Assembly: GCF_042675665.1 (NCBI RefSeq)
Contig: NZ_JBHTJI010000001.1
Location: 310,001 to 374,000 of the forward strand
From: Mariniflexile jejuense
Lineage (GTDB): Bacteria; Bacteroidota; Bacteroidia; Flavobacteriales; Flavobacteriaceae
Length of the DNA stretch: 64,000 nt
Direction: 5' to 3'
The notes below the pieces were generated by a model, which was given only the letters and a program-made list of their open reading frames with translations, did no database searches and was not told the origin of the DNA. A program made the position numbers and the translations under genes. Shown here in pieces: positions 50,687-59,771 of the stretch; the stretch's first letter is position 1; each line of letters opens with the position of its first letter.

Positions 50687-51797
50687 ATGATTACTTCCGA
50701 TCAAATTAAAAATCTTAACACCCGCCTAGACAAACTTAGGCACTATCTTTGACGTAGATAAAAAGCTTATTGAAATACAAAACGAAGAAGAAAAAACTTT
50801 TGACCCTAATTTTTGGAATGATGCCAAAGCTGCCGAAGCCATTATGAAATCGCTTCGTGTTACTAAAAAATGGGTTGAAGACTACAACAAAGCCAAAACG
50901 CTTACCGAAGATTTAGAGGTGCTTTATGAATTCTATAAAGAAGGTGACGCTACCGCAGAAGATGTTGAATTACAATATGAAAAAGCCTTTACACTACTTG
51001 AAGATATTGAATTTAAAAACATGCTTTCTGATGAAGGTGATAGTTTAAGTGCTGTTTTACAAATAACTGCTGGTGCTGGTGGTACCGAAAGTTGCGATTG
51101 GGCAAGTATGCTTATGCGTATGTACTTAATGTATGCCGAGAAAAGCGGATTTAAAGTTAAAGAACTCAACTTTCAAGAAGGTGATGTGGCTGGTATAAAA
51201 ACCGTGACTTTAGAAATTGAAGGCGATTTTGCGTTTGGTTGGCTAAAAGGTGAAAATGGTGTACATCGTTTGGTGCGTATTTCACCGTTTGATAGCAATG
51301 CCAAACGTCATACCAGTTTTGCTTCTGTTTATGTATATCCGTTAGTTGATGACACTATTGAAATTGAAATAAACCCTGCCGATATTGAAATTACAACCGC
51401 ACGTTCTAGTGGTGCTGGTGGACAAAACGTAAATAAAGTTGAAACAAAGGTACAACTAACGCATAAACCAACAGGTATTCAAATACAATGTTCAGAAACA
51501 CGTTCGCAACATGATAACCGCTCCAGAGCCTTACAAATGCTAAAATCGCAGTTATACGAAATTGAACTGCAAAAACAAATGGCACAGCGTGAAGATATTG
51601 AAGCTGGAAAAATGAAAATTGAATGGGGAAGCCAAATTAGAAACTATGTAATGCAACCTTACAAATTGGTTAAAGATGTAAGAACTGCACACGAAACCAG
51701 CAATGTTGATGCTGTTATGGATGGAAATATTGGTCCGTTTTTAAAAGCCTATTTAATGATGATGGGGCAAAAAGTTGAAGATAATAATACCTTATAA
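50687..51797 (+). CDS. prfB: peptide chain release factor 2, with programmed +1 frameshift
   Basis: The frame-0 ORF starts at ATG 50687 and stops at UGA 50750-50752 after 21 codons; the +1 frame continues from GAC 50751 to TAA 51795, giving join(50687..50749, 50751..51797) and 369 residues. The C-terminal part has the tripeptide-recognition SPF (VRISPFDSNAKRH) and the catalytic GGQ (SSGAGGQNVNKVET). RF2 recognises UAA and UGA; the internal UGA makes it autoregulatory. The next gene overlaps the stop by one base (TAATG). Confidence 0.95.
50735..50753 (+). promoter_or_regulatory. prfB +1 programmed frameshift signal
   Basis: The stop context is TAT CTT TGA C (50744-50753), the same slippery CTT TGA C as in E. 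coli prfB, preceded by CTTAGGCAC. An AGG at 50738-50740 plays the part of the internal Shine-Dalgarno sequence. It makes RF2 synthesis dependent on low RF2 activity. Confidence 0.9.
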
Positions 51798-52411
51798 TGC
51801 AAATTAATACCATAATTTTTGATTTAGGTGGCGTTTTAATTGACTGGAATCCTGAATACGTTTTTTTAGATGCTTTTCATGGTGATAGAAAAAAAATGCT
51901 GTGGTTTTTTGAAACCATTTGTACAAGTGATTGGAATGAAAATCAAGATGCAGGTTATCCATTAGCAAAAGCAACACAAGATTTGGTTGAAAAATTTCCA
52001 GATTATGAACACTATATAAAACTATTTTATGGTTCTTGGGAAAACATGTTAGGTGGCGAAATTGAAGCAACTGTTGAAATATTAAAAAATTTAATTGCAT
52101 CAAAAAAATACAAAATAGTTGCACTAACAAATTGGAGTAGCGAAACTTTTCCTATTGCACAAAAACAATTTGAGTTTTTACAATGGTTTGAAGGTATTGT
52201 AGTTTCGGGTGATGAAAAAACAAGAAAACCATTTAAGGAAATTTACAATATAACTCTTGAAAGGTTTAATATAATTCCAGAAAATTCAGTCTTCATAGAT
52301 GACAATTTAAGAAATATTGAAGCAGCAAATGCTTTGGGTATAAACGGTATTCATTTTAAAAATCCAGCAGAACTCATTCAGCAATTAAAAACATATAATA
52401 TTTACGTATAA
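51797..52411 (+). CDS. HAD-superfamily phosphatase (YihX-like)
   Basis: A 204-residue HAD subclass IA hydrolase. The nucleophile motif is IIFDLGGVLIDWNP (D9), motif II is VALTNWSSETFP, and motifs III/IV are RKPFKEIYN and VFIDDNLRNIEAANALG. FDLGGVL (second Asp of the family DxDx replaced by Gly) is typical of the YihX/epoxide hydrolase N-terminal group. The substrate is a small phosphate ester of unknown identity. It overlaps prfB by one base and the next gene by one base, so all three may be translationally coupled. Confidence 0.85.
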   Translation: MQINTIIFDLGGVLIDWNPEYVFLDAFHGDRKKMLWFFETICTSDWNENQDAGYPLAKATQDLVEKFPDYEHYIKLFYGSWENMLGGEIEATVEILKNLIASKKYKIVALTNWSSETFPIAQKQFEFLQWFEGIVVSGDEKTRKPFKEIYNITLERFNIIPENSVFIDDNLRNIEAANALGINGIHFKNPAELIQQLKTYNIYV

Positions 52412-52752
52412 TGATAAAAATACTTCATAACAATAGATGTAGTAAATCGCGTTTCGGGTTAGAATTTTTAGAAAATTCAGGAAAACCTTTTGAGGTTGTA
52501 AAATATCTTGAAGACACTCTTTCGGCTAAGGAACTAAAAGAAATTATAAACCTTTTAGGCATAAAACCAATTGATTTAGTTAGAAAAAATGAAGCCATTT
52601 GGAAAACCGAGTTTAAAAACAAAAAATTAACCGATGACCAATTAATTGAAGTTATGGTTAAAAATCCGAAACTTATTGAACGTCCAATAGTTATAAACGG
52701 CAATAAAGCTGTAATTGGCAGACCAACCGAGAAAATAGGGGAAATTATCTAA
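52411..52752 (+). CDS. ArsC/Spx-family protein (YfgD-like arsenate reductase homologue)
   Basis: A 113-residue thioredoxin-fold protein of the ArsC family. The catalytic Cys is C10 in NNRCSKSRFGLEFLE; the family signature ERPIVINGNKAVIGRP holds the second set of Arg residues. This is the YfgD-like branch, in which arsenate reduction is usually assumed but not shown. No other ars genes are adjacent, so I would not infer arsenic resistance. It overlaps the HAD gene at TAATG (52409-52413). Confidence 0.8.
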   Translation: MIKILHNNRCSKSRFGLEFLENSGKPFEVVKYLEDTLSAKELKEIINLLGIKPIDLVRKNEAIWKTEFKNKKLTDDQLIEVMVKNPKLIERPIVINGNKAVIGRPTEKIGEII

Positions 52753-52816
52753 AAATAAGGTTAAATCAAGTTTCGTTAATTAACTTATATTTAACAAAAC
52801 ACCATTAAACCATGTT

Positions 52817-52824
52817 TACTTTTG
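52817..52824 (+). promoter_or_regulatory. candidate -7 box (TACTTTTG) for the TonB-type outer-membrane protein gene
   Basis: It matches TAnnTTTG, 25 bases before the ATG at 52850. It suggests the prfB operon ends at the ArsC-like gene. Confidence 0.45.
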
Positions 52825-52849
52825 CTCGTCTAACATGGAAAAATAAACC

Positions 52850-55297
52850 ATGACCAAAATTTTTATAAGCATTTTTTTACTATCTATTCTTACCTTTTCA
52901 GGAAATGCACTTTCCAAAAATGATATTACTGATAAAGACATTACCATTTCTGGAAAAGTAATAGACAAAGACACCAATACGCCTTTAGAATATGCTACAA
53001 TTGCATTTTTTAGTAAAAAAGAAAACAAAATTGTAAATGGCGGCATTACAGATGCTAATGGACAATTTAATATTAAAATAGCTAATGGTGTTTACGATAT
53101 TTCCATTGAATACATATCCTATAAAAAAATAACACTATCCAATAGAAAATTAGATTCTGATACCAATTTAGGAACTATTTTTTTAGAAATTGATTTTGCT
53201 TCATTAGGTGAAGTTGAAATTATTGCAGAAAAAACAACCGTAGAAATTAAACTTGATAAAAAAATATATACTGTTGGTAGCGATTTAACTGTAAGAGGTG
53301 GAACAGTAAGCGATGTTTTAGATAACATTCCTTCAGTTTCTGTAGATGTTGAAGGTAATGTGGCTTTACGTGGTAATGATAACGTTACCATTTTAATAAA
53401 TGGAAAACCATCTGGTTTGGTTGGTTTAAATTCTACCAATGCTTTACGACAACTTCCTGCAGATGCCATTGAACGTGTTGAAGTTATAACCTCACCTTCA
53501 GCAAGATATGATGCCGAAGGCACTGGTGGTATTCTTAACATTATTCTCAGAAGAAGTAAACTTCAAGGTTTTAATGGTGCTGTAACTGTAAATTCTGGTT
53601 ATCCTTTAACTGCTGGCGTTTCTGGAAACGTTAATTACAGAACTGGTAATTTTAACTTTTTCAATACTACTGGATATGATTATAGAAAATCTCCAGGGAA
53701 ATCTACAACTGAAAGTGAATATTTTAATGGAAGCGATCCTAGTACCTTTTTAAATGAATACAGAGCGACTGATAGAATAAGAAAAGGAATAACCACAAAC
53801 ACAGGTGTTGAATGGTATATTAACGACACCGCTTCATTAACAACATCAATTGTATTACGTAATAGTGATAATAAAACTGAAACAACAAACACTATTAATG
53901 AATTAAATGCTAATGGCAACTTAATAAACCAATCAAATCGATTCGATCCTGAAACTGAAGATGATAAAACCATTCAATATGCTGTTAATTTTAATAAGCA
54001 ATTTGATGGCAATTCATCTCATAAATTAACATTCGATTTTCAATTTGAAAACTCTAATGAAGATGAATTTTCATTAATATCTCAAGACGGTAATGCTGCT
54101 GAAAGAGTGCAAACTCTAGAAGAACAAAGAAATATTTTATTGCAAAGTGATTATGTATTACCTATTGGTGAAGCAAGCCAATTTGAGCTTGGTTATAGAG
54201 GTAATTTCAACCAATTAGATACCGATTATAGTCTTGAATTTAATAATAATGGTTCTTATGTTTTAGACACCAATGTAAGTAATAATTTAATTTACAGTGA
54301 ATATATAAACGCTTTTTACACACAATTTGGTAGTAAAATTAAAAACAAATTTTCTTACTTATTAGGTCTTCGAATGGAAGATTCAAAAATTACCATTAAT
54401 CAAATAACAAGTGGCGATTTTGAAAGAAAAAACTATTTAGGCTTTTTCCCTACGGTTAATTTAGGCTATGAAATTAGCGATAAACAAAGTTTAACTTTTG
54501 GATATAACCGAAGAATAAGCAGACCGCGTTCGCGCTTTATTAACCCATTTCCATCGCGTAGTAGTGCTACCAACTTATTTCAAGGTAACCCAGATATAAA
54601 CCCAAGTTATTCAAATAAAGTTGACTTAGGCTATTTAAATAAATTTGGAAAAATAACTTTAAACTCGTCTATTTATTTTGAACATGCTACAGATGTATTC
54701 ACCTTTATAGCTGAAGACACAGGTACAACAGCTACAGTTGGCGGTACAGAAGTTCCTGTTATAAGAAGAACACCAATAAATTTAGCAACTAATGATCGTA
54801 CTGGGTTTGAGTTTACATTAACATACAGACCTAACCAAAAATGGAATTTAAATGGAAACTTTAACTTATTTAATTCTGTAACAAAAGGCGATTATAACGG
54901 TACCGATTTTGGTGCAGAAAATTTAAGTTGGTTTGCAAGATTGAATAATAAATACACACTTCCGGGTAAAATTGATTGGCAAACACGCTTGTTTTACGGC
55001 GGACCAAGTCAAGATGCGCAAAATAAAACAAAAGGTATATTTTCTACCGATTTAGCATTTAGTAAAGATTTCTTTAATGATAATGCGTCGTTAGCATTTA
55101 ATATAAGCGATGTGTTTAATAGCAGAAAACGAATTACAGAATCTACTACAGCTACTTTTTTAAGTAATAGCGAATTCCAGTGGAGACAACGTAGTTTTAA
55201 TCTATCATTCACTTACAGATTCAACCAACAAAAGAAACAAAACAGAGATCGTGGTCAAAATGGCGGTGGTATGGATAATATGGATTTTGAAGGATAG
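52850..55297 (+). CDS. outer-membrane beta-barrel TonB-dependent-like receptor
   Basis: An 815-residue outer-membrane protein. It has a signal peptide (about 1-20), a carboxypeptidase-regulatory-like domain (about 30-115; SGKVIDKDTNTPLEYATIAF), a plug-like domain (about 140-235; NIPSVSVDVEGNVALRGNDN, SARYDAEGTGGILNIILRR), and a large barrel to the end. It fits the outer-membrane beta-barrel family 3 rather than SusC. The tail QNRDRGQNGGGMDNMDFEG is short and polar. It may import a siderophore or peptide, or have no TonB dependence; the ligand is not visible. A terminator follows. Confidence 0.85.
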   Translation: MTKIFISIFLLSILTFSGNALSKNDITDKDITISGKVIDKDTNTPLEYATIAFFSKKENKIVNGGITDANGQFNIKIANGVYDISIEYISYKKITLSNRKLDSDTNLGTIFLEIDFASLGEVEIIAEKTTVEIKLDKKIYTVGSDLTVRGGTVSDVLDNIPSVSVDVEGNVALRGNDNVTILINGKPSGLVGLNSTNALRQLPADAIERVEVITSPSARYDAEGTGGILNIILRRSKLQGFNGAVTVNSGYPLTAGVSGNVNYRTGNFNFFNTTGYDYRKSPGKSTTESEYFNGSDPSTFLNEYRATDRIRKGITTNTGVEWYINDTASLTTSIVLRNSDNKTETTNTINELNANGNLINQSNRFDPETEDDKTIQYAVNFNKQFDGNSSHKLTFDFQFENSNEDEFSLISQDGNAAERVQTLEEQRNILLQSDYVLPIGEASQFELGYRGNFNQLDTDYSLEFNNNGSYVLDTNVSNNLIYSEYINAFYTQFGSKIKNKFSYLLGLRMEDSKITINQITSGDFERKNYLGFFPTVNLGYEISDKQSLTFGYNRRISRPRSRFINPFPSRSSATNLFQGNPDINPSYSNKVDLGYLNKFGKITLNSSIYFEHATDVFTFIAEDTGTTATVGGTEVPVIRRTPINLATNDRTGFEFTLTYRPNQKWNLNGNFNLFNSVTKGDYNGTDFGAENLSWFARLNNKYTLPGKIDWQTRLFYGGPSQDAQNKTKGIFSTDLAFSKDFFNDNASLAFNISDVFNSRKRITESTTATFLSNSEFQWRQRSFNLSFTYRFNQQKKQNRDRGQNGGGMDNMDFEG

Positions 55298-55316
55298 TAT
55301 AAATATGAAAAGAAAT

Positions 55317-55351
55317 AAAAAAAGGGAAGCTAAATTAGCTTCCCTTTTTTT
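55317..55351. terminator. bidirectional Rho-independent terminator
   Basis: AAAAAAAGGGAAGCTAA pairs with the TTAGCTTCCCTTTTTTT arm around one unpaired A, with T-runs on both strands. It ends both the outer-membrane protein gene and the small membrane gene. Confidence 0.8.
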
Positions 55352-55371
55352 ATTAGTATAATTTAATAATG

Positions 55372-55548
55372 TTATGAATTTTGACGTTTCGCCTTTTTCT
55401 CTTCTCTAATTTCTTTTAATCTTTCAATTAAAGAACCACCAATCCAGTAAGGAATAACGAAGGTTAACAAAAATATCATTAACCAAAAACCTATTGTTAA
55501 AATGGTTAAAAAAGCTAAAAATCCTAAATATTGGTCAAAATCAAACAT
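55372..55548 (-). CDS. 58-residue single-helix membrane protein
   Basis: ATG at 55548 (minus strand) to TAA at 55372 gives 58 residues: an acidic start MFDFDQYLG, one long hydrophobic segment (about 9-40, including GFWLMIFLLTFVIPYWIGG), and a charged coiled-coil-like tail (about 41-58, ERLKEIREEKKAKRQ). The composition, the terminator directly after it, and the clean intergenic position support real coding. I recognise no named function; such small membrane proteins are common in Flavobacteria. Confidence 0.65.
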   Translation of the reverse strand: MFDFDQYLGFLAFLTILTIGFWLMIFLLTFVIPYWIGGSLIERLKEIREEKKAKRQNS

Positions 55549-55639
55549 AATTGTAAGTATCTTTTAAAAATCTTACGCAAAGATAATGCAAAGGTTCTTG
55601 TTATACAATATCAAATTAAAATTTATTAACAACACGTTG

Positions 55640-56281
55640 TTATTTTAAATTAGGTTGTGGTGTCATTCTTAAATACGGTTTAATCTCATCAACGCCTTTG
55701 GTAAAAATATTTTTAGCATCGGCTGTAGAAATTGCAGGACTAACTACCACATCTTCACCATGTTTCCAGTTGGCAGGTGTTGCTACTTTATGGTATGCCG
55801 TAAGTTGCAAACTATCAATAACACGCAATAATTCTTCAAAATTTCTACCTGTTGATGCTGGATAGGTTATAATAAGTTTTACTTTTTTATCATCACCAAT
55901 AACAAACACAGAACGTACTGTAAATTTATCGCTCGCATTTGGGTGAATCATATCATATAGTTCTGAAACCTTTTTATCTTCATCTGCAATAATTGGAAAA
56001 TTTACTGTTGTATTTTGGGTTTCATTAATATCATTTATCCAACCATGATGAGATTCAACACCATCAACACTTAACGCTACAACTTTTACATTGCGTTTAT
56101 CAAATTCAGGTTTATATTTTGCTACTGTACCTAATTCTGTAGTACAAACAGGCGTATAATCAGCAGGATGCGAAAATAAAATACCCCAACTATCCCCTAG
56201 CCATTCATGAAAATTAATAGTGCCTTCTGTAGATTTTGCTGTAAAATTTGGTGCAACATCACCTAATCTTATTGTTGCCAT
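55640..56281 (-). CDS. 1-Cys peroxiredoxin (Prx6 family)
   Basis: A 213-residue peroxidase. The peroxidatic cysteine is C46 in PADYTPVCTTE (P39-T43-C46, PxxxTxxC). No other cysteine occurs in the sequence, so it is a 1-Cys enzyme needing an external thiol. Length and C-terminal extension (PANWKHGEDVVVSPAIS) fit the Prx6 class. It detoxifies hydrogen and organic peroxides in the cytosol. The gene diverges from fumC across a 184-base region that contains an inverted repeat. Confidence 0.92.
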   Translation of the reverse strand: MATIRLGDVAPNFTAKSTEGTINFHEWLGDSWGILFSHPADYTPVCTTELGTVAKYKPEFDKRNVKVVALSVDGVESHHGWINDINETQNTTVNFPIIADEDKKVSELYDMIHPNASDKFTVRSVFVIGDDKKVKLIITYPASTGRNFEELLRVIDSLQLTAYHKVATPANWKHGEDVVVSPAISTADAKNIFTKGVDEIKPYLRMTPQPNLK

Positions 56282-56369
56282 AATTGTATCTGTTTTTATT
56301 AAAATTATTGTTAATTATACTAGCTAATATACCGTTTTTTATTGATTTCATAATTAATCAAGGCGTTAT

Positions 56370-56407
56370 ATATCTGTTAAAAAAAACTTTTAAAAACTAA
56401 CAGATAT
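56370..56407. promoter_or_regulatory. 10-bp inverted repeat in the peroxiredoxin-fumC divergent region
   Basis: ATATCTGTTA (56370-56379) and TAACAGATAT (56398-56407) are perfect inverted copies 18 bases apart. It is a possible operator for a dimeric regulator, or a hairpin in a leader; neither is proven. Confidence 0.4.
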
Positions 56408-56432
56408 CATAACAATAAATAGCTAAAACCAT

Positions 56433-56440
56433 TAACTTTG
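56433..56440 (+). promoter_or_regulatory. candidate -7 box (TAACTTTG) for fumC
   Basis: It matches TAnnTTTG, 25 bases before the ATG at 56466. Confidence 0.45.
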
Positions 56441-56465
56441 TTGCATTAATTAAACAGTTACTAAA

Positions 56466-57863
56466 ATGAGTTTTAGAATAGAAAAAGATACTATGGGCGA
56501 GGTAAAAGTACCTGCCGATAAACTTTGGGGTGCACAAACTGAACGCTCTAGAAATAATTTTAAAATAGGTACTTCTGCATCGATGCCTTTAGAAATAATT
56601 TATGGCTTTGCATATCTAAAAAAAGCTGCAGCGTATACTAATTGCGAATTAGGTGTTTTACCAATTGAAAAACGCGACTTAATAGCAGCTGTTTGTGATG
56701 AAATTTTAGCAGGTAAACATAACGATCAATTCCCGTTAGTTATTTGGCAAACAGGCTCTGGAACACAAAGCAATATGAATGCGAATGAAGTAATTGCAAA
56801 CAGAGCACAACAATTGGCTGGTAAAATTATTGGTGAAGGTGAAAAAGTTATTCAACCAAACGATGATGTTAACAAATCGCAATCATCAAACGATACATTT
56901 CCAACAGGCATGCACATTGCTGTTTATAAAAAAGTTGTTGAAGTAACAATACCTGGTGTAAAACAATTGCGTGATACGTTAAAGAAAAAATCTGATGCAT
57001 TTAAAAATGTTGTAAAAATTGGTCGTACGCACTTAATGGATGCTACACCACTTACTTTAGGTCAAGAACTTTCTGGCTATGTTGCACAATTAGACCATGG
57101 TTTAAAGGCTTTAGAAAACACATTACCGCATTTAAGCGAATTAGCTTTAGGCGGAACTGCTGTTGGCACTGGTTTAAACACACCAAAAGGTTACAGCAAA
57201 CGCGTAGCAGAATATATTGCGCAATTTACAGGACTTCCTTTTGTTACCGCACCTAATAAATTTGAAGCATTAGCAGCACATGATGCTATTGTTGAAACAC
57301 ATGGTGCATTAAAACAACTAGCTGTTTCTTTAAACAAAATTGCTAACGATGTTAGAATGATGGCTTCCGGACCAAGAAGTGGTATTGGTGAAATTATTAT
57401 TCCTGCAAACGAACCTGGTAGTTCTATCATGCCAGGAAAAGTAAACCCAACACAATGTGAAGCTTTAACTATGGTTTGCGCTCAAGTTATTGGTAATGAT
57501 GTTGCTATTGCTGTTGGCGGTATGCAAGGACATTATGAACTTAACGTGTTTAAACCTGTTATGGCTGCAAATGCTATACAATCAGCACAATTAATTGGTG
57601 ACGCTTGTGCTAGTTTTGATGAGCATTGTGCTGTTGGTATTGAACCTAACCACAACGTTATTAAAACCTTACTAAACAATTCTTTAATGTTGGTTACTGC
57701 TTTAAATACTAAAATTGGATATTATAAAGCTGCTGAAATTGCAAATACTGCGCATGCTAATGGCACAACATTAAAAGAAGAAGCTGTTAATTTAGGCTAT
57801 GTAACCGCCGAAGATTATGATGCTTGGGTAAAACCAGAAGATATGGTTGGTGGTTTAAAATAA
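56466..57863 (+). CDS. fumC: class II fumarate hydratase
   Basis: A 465-residue cofactor-free fumarase converting fumarate and water to L-malate in the TCA cycle. It has SGTQSNMNANEV (substrate region), NDDVNKSQSSNDTFPT, GRTHLMDATPLTLGQE and the superfamily signature GSSIMPGKVNPTQCEA. The catalytic His is within GRTHLMDA. Normal length, monocistronic, with a terminator after it. Confidence 0.96.
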   Translation: MSFRIEKDTMGEVKVPADKLWGAQTERSRNNFKIGTSASMPLEIIYGFAYLKKAAAYTNCELGVLPIEKRDLIAAVCDEILAGKHNDQFPLVIWQTGSGTQSNMNANEVIANRAQQLAGKIIGEGEKVIQPNDDVNKSQSSNDTFPTGMHIAVYKKVVEVTIPGVKQLRDTLKKKSDAFKNVVKIGRTHLMDATPLTLGQELSGYVAQLDHGLKALENTLPHLSELALGGTAVGTGLNTPKGYSKRVAEYIAQFTGLPFVTAPNKFEALAAHDAIVETHGALKQLAVSLNKIANDVRMMASGPRSGIGEIIIPANEPGSSIMPGKVNPTQCEALTMVCAQVIGNDVAIAVGGMQGHYELNVFKPVMAANAIQSAQLIGDACASFDEHCAVGIEPNHNVIKTLLNNSLMLVTALNTKIGYYKAAEIANTAHANGTTLKEEAVNLGYVTAEDYDAWVKPEDMVGGLK

Positions 57864-57883
57864 ACACACAAACTGCTATAAAT

Positions 57884-57918
57884 AAAAAAACAGGTAAAAT
57901 TTTTACCTGTTTTTTTTT
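57884..57918 (+). terminator. Rho-independent terminator of fumC
   Basis: An A-run plus CAGGTAAAA pairs with TTTTACCTG plus a T-run (57901-57918), loop of one base at the tip. Confidence 0.8.
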
Positions 57919-58004
57919 GGTTGGTTAGCTATCAATCCTTGTAATGTTCAAAAGGAAATCAAGCCAAATATATAATTTAACATTTTATTAGATATTAACA
58001 AATG

Positions 58005-58589
58005 TTAACAACTACCATTTTTCTTTCTAATTCTACTTAATTGAACTGGTGTTATACCTAAATATGAAGCAATATGGTATTGCGGAATTAATGTTTCAAC
58101 ATTAGGAATTTCATTTCTTAATTCTAAATACCTATCTTTCGCATCTAAAGAAATTAAGTCTACAAGTCGTTTCTCGTAAGTTATATAAACAGTTTCTATA
58201 ATTTTAGTATATAGCGTATTTAGGTCATCATATTTTTTACATAATTCCATAAATTTTTTATAATCAACCTCGTACAATTCACAATCTAATAACGTTTCAA
58301 AAACAAATATTGAAGGGCATTGGTTTATTAAAGCCGTTAATGGTGCTACAAATGTTATGGGTAAATAAAAACTTTTATTAAATTCTTTACCAGATTCAGT
58401 ACTAATGTAACATCTAACAACTCCAGAAACTAACATGTAAACTTTAGAGGGTATTTCTCCTAATTTCACAATTTGGTTTCCAGCTTTTACCGTTTTTAAA
58501 TCTGAAATTTTTAATAATTCTTCAACAATATCCTCAGATATATCGCTTATAGAGTTTAAAAAATTAGCATGATAATCTATTTGATTCAT
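58005..58589 (-). CDS. Crp/Fnr-family transcriptional regulator
   Basis: A 194-residue protein with a cyclic-nucleotide-binding-like domain (about 20-115; GNQIVKLGEIPSKVYMLVSG, VRCYISTESGKEFNKSFYLP) and a short C-terminal helix-turn-helix (about 165-190; HIASYLGITPVQLSRIRKK). This truncated-HTH layout is frequent in Bacteroidota Crp/Fnr proteins. The Cys are not arranged as an Fnr iron-sulfur cluster. Its targets are unknown; it diverges from nothing and is monocistronic. The upstream gap to 58721 shows no TAnnTTTG box. Confidence 0.85.
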   Translation of the reverse strand: MNQIDYHANFLNSISDISEDIVEELLKISDLKTVKAGNQIVKLGEIPSKVYMLVSGVVRCYISTESGKEFNKSFYLPITFVAPLTALINQCPSIFVFETLLDCELYEVDYKKFMELCKKYDDLNTLYTKIIETVYITYEKRLVDLISLDAKDRYLELRNEIPNVETLIPQYHIASYLGITPVQLSRIRKKNGSC

Positions 58590-58721
58590 AGCGATTGCAA
58601 CATTTATTTTATATTGTTTTCTTGGTCGTGATTAAAATTACATGTTCTATTTGATGCCTAATTAAAATCTCTACAATTTGCATAAAAATTTGTTTAGATG
58701 CAAAAGCCTGTAGTAATAAAC

Positions 58722-58752
58722 AAAAAAAAGCCTTGAGAAATCCCAAGGCTTT
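58722..58752 (-). terminator. Rho-independent terminator of the coiled-coil protein gene
   Basis: AAAGCCTTG (58727-58735) pairs with CAAGGCTTT (58744-58752), and the minus strand continues into a T-run. Confidence 0.7.
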
Positions 58753-58770
58753 ACAATCTGTGTATTTGGT

Positions 58771-59655
58771 TTATTTTAAAGTGAATTCTGATGTTGCAAC
58801 TAAATCTTTTTCATTAAATACGTTTACTATGTAACGTCCTTTTTGAAATTCAGATTTTCCTTTTGATGCTACAAATTCACATACATCTAAACTTGCTTTT
58901 TCGTAATTAAACTTACTTATAATACTGTAGTTTAAAGTTTTACCTCCAAAAGTTACTTGGTCGTTTAAACCTAAAGTATTGTTTTTTGGATCTATAACTT
59001 GAACATATAATTCTTGGTCTCCAGCTTGTACCAATTTGTTTTTTGGTACAGTAAAACAAACTCTAATTTTATCTGTTCTACTAGCTCTTTCTGTTGGAAT
59101 TAATTTTCCAGAAGTTCTTTCAATAACACCAAAACCTTTCATGTTTACCGCTCCTAATACAGCTGCATTTGAAACAACTTCAGCTAAAGCATTGTTTTGT
59201 ACTAATAAAGAATCGCTAAACATTTTACGTTCTTCTAAACTTACACGTGTACTATCTAATGATGTTGCTAAATACGAATTTTGTATTTTCAATTTATCAT
59301 TTTCAGCTAATAAAACATCCATTTCTTTTTGTAATGAAATGTATTTTTGTTTGTAACTCCACAAACTTTTCACATTAGTTTCAGATATTTTTAACGAATC
59401 AATTAACCCTTGAATTCTAGCTCTTGCTTCAATTAAATCTTTATTTGCTACATCGTTTTCTGCTATAGCTTCATCATATTGTTTAGCCATCGCATTTAAA
59501 TCGTTCATTACTAATTGTTTTTGTTCAGTTAAATCATTCTGAACTTTTTCGCTGCTTTTGTACAAATTCATGGTATAAAATGCAGTTCCTAAAAATAAAA
59601 CTAATGCAATACCTAATGCTACTTTAAGCCCCATGCTACTTTTGTTGTTTTCCAT
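58771..59655 (-). CDS. membrane-anchored coiled-coil protein of unknown function
   Basis: A 294-residue protein with an N-terminal membrane helix (about 9-28), a long coiled coil (about 33-145; QKQLVMNDLNAMAKQYDEAI and later heptads), and a C-terminal beta-rich domain (about 165-294; RVCFTVPKNKLVQAGDQELYVQV). It probably spans the periplasm from the inner membrane. Such proteins are widespread in Flavobacteria without a known role. Own terminator downstream. Confidence 0.7.
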   Translation of the reverse strand: MENNKSSMGLKVALGIALVLFLGTAFYTMNLYKSSEKVQNDLTEQKQLVMNDLNAMAKQYDEAIAENDVANKDLIEARARIQGLIDSLKISETNVKSLWSYKQKYISLQKEMDVLLAENDKLKIQNSYLATSLDSTRVSLEERKMFSDSLLVQNNALAEVVSNAAVLGAVNMKGFGVIERTSGKLIPTERASRTDKIRVCFTVPKNKLVQAGDQELYVQVIDPKNNTLGLNDQVTFGGKTLNYSIISKFNYEKASLDVCEFVASKGKSEFQKGRYIVNVFNEKDLVATSEFTLK

Positions 59656-59771
59656 AATTACTTGTTTTTAATGTTTTTTTTAATAGTCTAACGTTCTTTT
59701 ATTTATTACTTAAATTTTTAATGCTATAAATAAATAATGATGTATTTTTAATTCAAATTATTTACTTTTTT

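Noticed and set aside
52411..52752. Arsenic resistance determinant
   Set aside because: Only an ArsC-like reductase is present, in the YfgD-like branch, with no arsR, arsB or acr3 gene nearby.
53119..53541. 140-codon minus-strand ORF inside the TonB-type receptor gene
   Set aside because: It is antisense to a clearly coding gene and shows no motif of its own.
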